From contig JAEXBL010000277.1 in the NCBI GenBank assembly GCA_023394015.1, forward strand, positions 1 to 9,080: a stretch of DNA of 9,080 bases, written 5' to 3'. Positions 5,904 through 9,080 of this stretch are shown here, one piece after another (within the stretch, counting starts at the first letter, position 1; every line of letters starts with the position of its first letter). This DNA comes from Pseudomonadota bacterium. GTDB lineage: Bacteria > Pseudomonadota > Gammaproteobacteria > Burkholderiales > Burkholderiaceae_C. The translations under genes were made by a program, and so were the position numbers. A model generated the notes under the pieces. That model saw only the letters and a list, made by a program, of their open reading frames with translations. It did not search any database and was not told the origin of the DNA.

Positions 5904-7658
5904 TCACTCGTCCCAGTCCTTCCAGCGCACCGAGTGCGCGCGGCGGTAGACGTTGACGGCGTTGCCCAGCGTGGGATGAAAGTGGTCGGCGTCGAAGCGC
6001 GGGCTGAGGCCGTAGCGCATGATCAGGTCGCGCACGTGGCCGGGCAGGCCGGCAAACTGCAGCTCGATGCCGCGCGCCTCCAGCTCGGCGTCCAGCTCGG
6101 CCAGCATGTCGGCGGCGGTGACGTCGATGTCGTTCACCGGCTCGGCCGACACGATGACCTGGCGCGTGGGCGTGGGCGCCTGCGCCACCGCGTTCAGCAG
6201 CGCCTCGCGAAACAGCTCGGCATTGGCGAAGAACAGCTGCTGGTCCCAGCGGAACATCACCAGGCCGGGCACGAAGCGGCCCTCCGGGTGGCGGCTGAAG
6301 TCGTGGTAGCCCTTGCGGCCGTCCACGCGCACCAGCACCGTGTGGTAGGGGTGCCAGGCGTTCCACACCATCACCAGCAGCGACAGCGCGATGGCGCCGG
6401 CAATGCCCTGGATGACGCCGAAGAACACCACGCCCAGAAAGCTGGCCGCCGCCAGCATGAACTCGGCCCGCCGCTGCTTGAGCAAGGCCATCATGCCCGG
6501 CCAGTCGGTGAAGGAGATGCAGGCGGTGATGACCACCGCGCCCAGCGCGGCCTGCGGCATGTCCTTGACCAGGCCCGGCGCCAGCAGCAGCAGCACGGCG
6601 ATGACGGCCGCGCCCACCAGGTTGGCCACCTGCGTCTGCGCCCCGGCGCTGGCGGCCACCGGCGTGCGCGAGTTGCTGCTGCTGATGGGAAAGCCCTGCA
6701 TCAGCCCCGCCGCCAGGTTGGCACTGCCCAGCGCCAGCATTTCCTGGTCGGGCTGCACGCGGGTGCCGGCGCGCTTGGCCAGCAGGCGCGACAGCACGCT
6801 GGAGTCGGCAAACACCAGCAGCGCGATGATGGCCGCGCCCGGCGCCAGCACGCGCAGGTCGGCCAGGGTGAGCAGGGTGAGCGGCCAGGTCGGCACCGGC
6901 AGGCCGTGCGGCACCGGGCCGATCACGTCCAGCCCGGCCGTGGCCGAGAGCTTGAACAGCGCCGAGATGCCGGTGGCCACCACCACCGCGATCAGCACCG
7001 CCGGCCAGCGCGGCCGCGCCTGGCGGATGCCCACGATCAGCCCCAGCGTGCCCACGCCGATGGCCATGGCCATCGGGTTGCCGCGCCCGTCCAGAAAGCC
7101 CTGCACCATGGCCACCAGCCGCTCCAGCGAGCCGCCCACCGCGGCCGAGAAGCCCATCAGCTTGGGCAACTGGCTGATGATCACCGTCAGCGCGATGGCG
7201 TTGAAAAAACCCAGCCGGATCGGCTTGGAGAACAGGTCGGCCATGACCCCCAGCCGCGCAAAGCCGATCAGCAGCAGGAAGGCGCCCGACATCAGCGCCA
7301 GCGCCCCGGCCAGGGCCACGGCGCGCTCCACGCTGCCGCCGGCCAGCGGCAGGATCAGGCTGGCAATGACGGCGGCCAGGGTCGAGTCCGGCCCCAGCAC
7401 CATGATGCGGCTGGGCCCCAGCAGCGCGTACACCAGCAGCGGCACGATGGTGGCGTACAGCCCGTGGATGGCCGGCACGCCCGCGGCCTCGGCATAGCCC
7501 ATGCCCACCGGCACCAGCACCGCCGACAGCACCAGCCCGGCCACCACGTCGCGCGACAGCCATTCGCGCCGGTAGTTGAACAGCAGGAACAGGCCCGGCG
7601 TCCAGCGCAGCCAGCCGGTGGGCGCGGGCAGGGGCGTGATGGGCGGCGGGGTGTTCAT
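5904..7658 (-). CDS. SulP-family anion transporter with STAS domain
   Basis: This inner-membrane transporter of the SLC26A/SulP family has 584 residues, within the usual 500-600. The membrane part spans about residues 35-435, starting with DVVAGLVLSAVLVPVGMGYA (37-56). It includes VPAIHGLYATIVPLLVYALL (61-80), the conserved substrate-site region LGPDSTLA (88-95), and a well-conserved later motif ISSSNSRTPVAASAGAQTQV (325-344). The cytosolic STAS domain spans about 455-575. It has a normal core, including the conserved DIDVTAADML (510-519) where the STAS phosphoacceptor or nucleotide-loop region is expected, and ends normally with no carbonic anhydrase fusion. The exact anion (sulfate, bicarbonate, dicarboxylate or other) cannot be decided. 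ATG 7658 has no strong ribosome binding site. The next gene upstream, the second EamA transporter on the same strand, is 105 bp away, so co-transcription is possible. Confidence 0.94.
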   Translation of the reverse strand: MNTPPPITPLPAPTGWLRWTPGLFLLFNYRREWLSRDVVAGLVLSAVLVPVGMGYAEAAGVPAIHGLYATIVPLLVYALLGPSRIMVLGPDSTLAAVIASLILPLAGGSVERAVALAGALALMSGAFLLLIGFARLGVMADLFSKPIRLGFFNAIALTVIISQLPKLMGFSAAVGGSLERLVAMVQGFLDGRGNPMAMAIGVGTLGLIVGIRQARPRWPAVLIAVVVATGISALFKLSATAGLDVIGPVPHGLPVPTWPLTLLTLADLRVLAPGAAIIALLVFADSSVLSRLLAKRAGTRVQPDQEMLALGSANLAAGLMQGFPISSSNSRTPVAASAGAQTQVANLVGAAVIAVLLLLAPGLVKDMPQAALGAVVITACISFTDWPGMMALLKQRRAEFMLAAASFLGVVFFGVIQGIAGAIALSLLVMVWNAWHPYHTVLVRVDGRKGYHDFSRHPEGRFVPGLVMFRWDQQLFFANAELFREALLNAVAQAPTPTRQVIVSAEPVNDIDVTAADMLAELDAELEARGIELQFAGLPGHVRDLIMRYGLSPRFDADHFHPTLGNAVNVYRRAHSVRWKDWDE

Positions 7659-7763
7659 GGCCGTTGTCGGTGGCGCGGCTGCGTCATCCGCGGCACTTGC
7701 AACACGTGGCGAATGGGCGCGCGCCAGCGCCAGTCATCGAGTGCAGCAACCTGGTGCTCCATT

Positions 7764-8666
7764 TCAGCGGCGGGTGGTGACCACGATGCCGGCCACGATC
7801 AGCGCGAACGCCGCGGCGTGGTACAGCCGTGGCGGCTCACCCAGAAACAGCGCCGACAGCAGGGCAGCGAACAGCGGCGTCAGGTTGATGAAGAAGCCGG
7901 CCGCCGTGGGCCCGGCGCTTTGCACGCCCAGGCCCCACCAGCGGTAGGCCAGCACCGCCGGGCCGACGGCCACGAAGCCCAGCGCCGCCGCCAGCGGCCA
8001 GCCCCACTGGATGCGCGCGTCCGTCAGCGCCCATTCGCCCGCCGTCATCAGGCCCGACCAGCCCAGGCCGAACACCACCTGCGCCAGCAGGAAGGCGGCC
8101 CAGTCGGCGCGGATGGGGTCGGGCTCGGCGCGCCGCGTCAGCAGCCACGAATACCAGGCCCAGGCGATGGTGGCGGCCACCATGTACAGGTCGCCCGGCA
8201 CCAGTTGCAGCTGCGTCAGCTGCGCCCAGTCGCCGCGCGACAGCACCACCGCCACCCCGGCCATCGACAGCAGGGCGCCCACCAGCTGCGCGCGGGTGGC
8301 CCGCACGCCAAAGAACAGGCGGCCCAGCAGCATCATCCACAGCGGCAGGCTGGAGGCCACCAGGGTCACGTTCAGGGCCGTCGAGGTGCGCAGCGCCTGG
8401 TACTGCAGCGCGTTGTACAGGCCAATGCCGAGCAGGCCCAGCAGCGCAAAGCGCCGCCAGTGCGCCCACAGCCCGCTGTCGCGGCGCAGCACCCAGGCCG
8501 CCAGCGGCAGCAGGATGGCGGCGGCCAGCAGCCAGCGCAGAAAGTTCAGCGTGATCGGCGGCACCAGCCCGGTCACCAGCCGGCCGACCACGGCATTGCC
8601 CGCCCACATCAGGGGCGCCAGCGTCAGCAGGGCAGCGGTACGAAGCGAAAGACGGGCGGCAACCAT
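7764..8666 (-). CDS. Second EamA/DMT-family transporter
   Basis: The product is a 300-residue inner-membrane transporter with about ten helices in two EamA repeats (roughly 8-143 and 158-297). The first helix has the family's APLMWAGNAVVGRL pattern (17-30). The first repeat ends in GALLSMAGVAVVLSRGDWAQ (130-149). The second repeat ends with GFFINLTPLFAALLSALFLG (257-276), then EPPRLYHAAAF and the last helix before TTRR. The frame is open to a start at 8741, but the extra 25 residues (GAEGRFAPPSRQAP...) are proline-rich and unlike the family, so ATG 8666 is preferred. No Shine-Dalgarno is seen upstream. TACAGT on the minus strand (8676-8681) could be a -10 element giving a nearly leaderless transcript; the support is weak. 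The protein is distinct from the first EamA transporter at 2591-3541, so this is not a recent duplicate. Substrate unknown. Confidence 0.92.
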   Translation of the reverse strand: MVAARLSLRTAALLTLAPLMWAGNAVVGRLVTGLVPPITLNFLRWLLAAAILLPLAAWVLRRDSGLWAHWRRFALLGLLGIGLYNALQYQALRTSTALNVTLVASSLPLWMMLLGRLFFGVRATRAQLVGALLSMAGVAVVLSRGDWAQLTQLQLVPGDLYMVAATIAWAWYSWLLTRRAEPDPIRADWAAFLLAQVVFGLGWSGLMTAGEWALTDARIQWGWPLAAALGFVAVGPAVLAYRWWGLGVQSAGPTAAGFFINLTPLFAALLSALFLGEPPRLYHAAAFALIVAGIVVTTRR

Positions 8667-8865
8667 GAAGGGCGCACTGTAACGGATGGCGGGGCAGGGC
8701 GCTTGCCTTGAGGGCGGCGCAAATCGGCCTTCAGCGCCCACCCATCAAGCCGAGGAAGCTACGAAAAGCATAGTCGTCGCCGCACGGGATGCGCCCGCGC
8801 GGCGCAGCGCCACCCGCTTCGTGGCACCATCGACCGCCCCACCCACTTTCCAGTCTGTTGCCACC
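8667..8865. other. Divergent intergenic region, 199 bp
   Basis: This region lies between the divergent EamA transporter and qor-like genes and should hold both promoters. I find no convincing consensus promoter for the plus-strand gene. A small hairpin GCCAC(7 nt)GTGGC is present at 8809-8825. A minus-strand frame crossing the region has no protein-like family signal. It may bind a regulator, but no recognisable operator was seen. Confidence 0.5.
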
Positions 8866-9080
8866 ATGTCCCTCACCGTCCAGATCGCCCGCCCCGGCGG
8901 CCCCGAAGCCATGCAGCTCGTCGAGCTGCCTGTGGGCGAGCCCGGCCCGGGCCAGATCCGCATCCGCCACCAGGCCATCGGCCTGAACTTCATCGACGTT
9001 TACCAGCGCAGCGGCCTGTATCCGCTGCCCATGCCCCTGACGCTGGGCATGGAAGGCGCCGGCATCGTCGAGGCGGTGGG
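8866..9080 (+). CDS. qor: NADPH:quinone oxidoreductase, Qor family (3' partial)
   Basis: The first 71 residues of a medium-chain dehydrogenase/reductase are present and the gene continues beyond the window; full members have about 325 residues. The sequence is close in pattern to E. coli Qor: an N-terminal GroES-like fold with RPGGPEAMQLVELPVGEPGP (9-28), then the family motif GLNFIDVYQRSGLYPLPM (39-56), and LGMEGAGIVEAVG (60-72). The zinc-binding Cys and His of alcohol dehydrogenases are not in this part, which fits the zinc-independent quinone reductase branch. The enzyme is expected to reduce quinones one electron at a time with NADPH in the cytosol. ATG 8866 gives the standard N-terminus; no clear Shine-Dalgarno precedes it. 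It is divergent from the EamA transporter gene. Confidence 0.92.
   Translation, partial: MSLTVQIARPGGPEAMQLVELPVGEPGPGQIRIRHQAIGLNFIDVYQRSGLYPLPMPLTLGMEGAGIVEAV

Noticed and set aside
7659..7763. The 105-bp gap between the SulP and EamA genes as a possible small gene or promoter.
   Set aside because: No open frame with a ribosome binding site, no good promoter pair and no terminator hairpin was found.
2591..8666. The two EamA transporters as a recent duplication or repeat.
   Set aside because: The proteins share only family-level patterns and are clearly different in sequence, and the genes are on opposite strands.
5934..8711. A 925-codon open frame on the plus strand spanning the SulP and EamA genes.
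   Set aside because: It lies antisense to two clear membrane transporters. Its product is rich in His, Gln, Arg and Gly without domains, typical of a shadow frame in GC-rich DNA.
8731..8787. A protein-like tail (DDYAFRSFLGLMGGR) ending a minus-strand frame in the divergent intergenic region.
   Set aside because: The upstream part of that frame runs antisense through the start of the qor-like gene and has no family signal, and there is no good start or ribosome binding site. It is too short to support a gene remnant.

Overview
The window is very GC-rich, roughly 70% by eye, and has strong third-position G/C bias. Its protein families (DUF3422, a YwrD-like gamma-glutamyltransferase, a MaoC-type hydratase, SulP, two EamA transporters, Qor) suggest a betaproteobacterial chromosome, probably Burkholderiales and possibly Comamonadaceae. 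The lineage is inferred from gene content and style; no rRNA or other marker is present. No IS element, phage gene, CRISPR array, tRNA or rRNA was seen.

Left arm (1-5246, all plus strand): six tightly packed genes. They are the C-terminal part of a DUF3422 membrane-anchored protein, a gamma-glutamyltransferase, an EamA/DMT transporter, a 92-residue three-helix membrane protein whose start overlaps the transporter stop, an atypical short-chain dehydrogenase/reductase, and a MaoC-like (R)-specific enoyl-CoA hydratase. The first four are 14 bp apart, 17 bp apart and then overlapping, so they look like one transcription unit. The SDR has its own strong ribosome binding site, and the hydratase lies 84 bp further on. 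A hairpin with a 12-bp perfect stem and flanking A and T tracts (5265-5295) closes this arm and also ends the opposing gene.

Middle and right arm (5315-8666, minus strand): a conserved-looking soluble helical protein of unknown function, a SulP-family anion transporter with a C-terminal STAS domain, and a second EamA/DMT transporter. A 199-bp divergent intergenic region (8667-8865) separates these from the start of a plus-strand NADPH:quinone reductase (Qor family), which runs off the window.

How the genes may work together: the gamma-glutamyltransferase and the EamA transporter could form a gamma-glutamyl or amino-acid handling pair. The SDR and hydratase could both act on acyl-CoA or related thioesters. 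Both links rest on proximity only. There are no gaps above 300 bp without a gene. I see mostly ordinary housekeeping and accessory metabolism and no convincing new multi-gene system. The best points to follow up are the SDR that lacks its catalytic Tyr and Lys, the hydratase that ends where relatives continue into a phosphotransacetylase domain, the unassigned 172-residue protein, and the small membrane protein coupled to the transporter.
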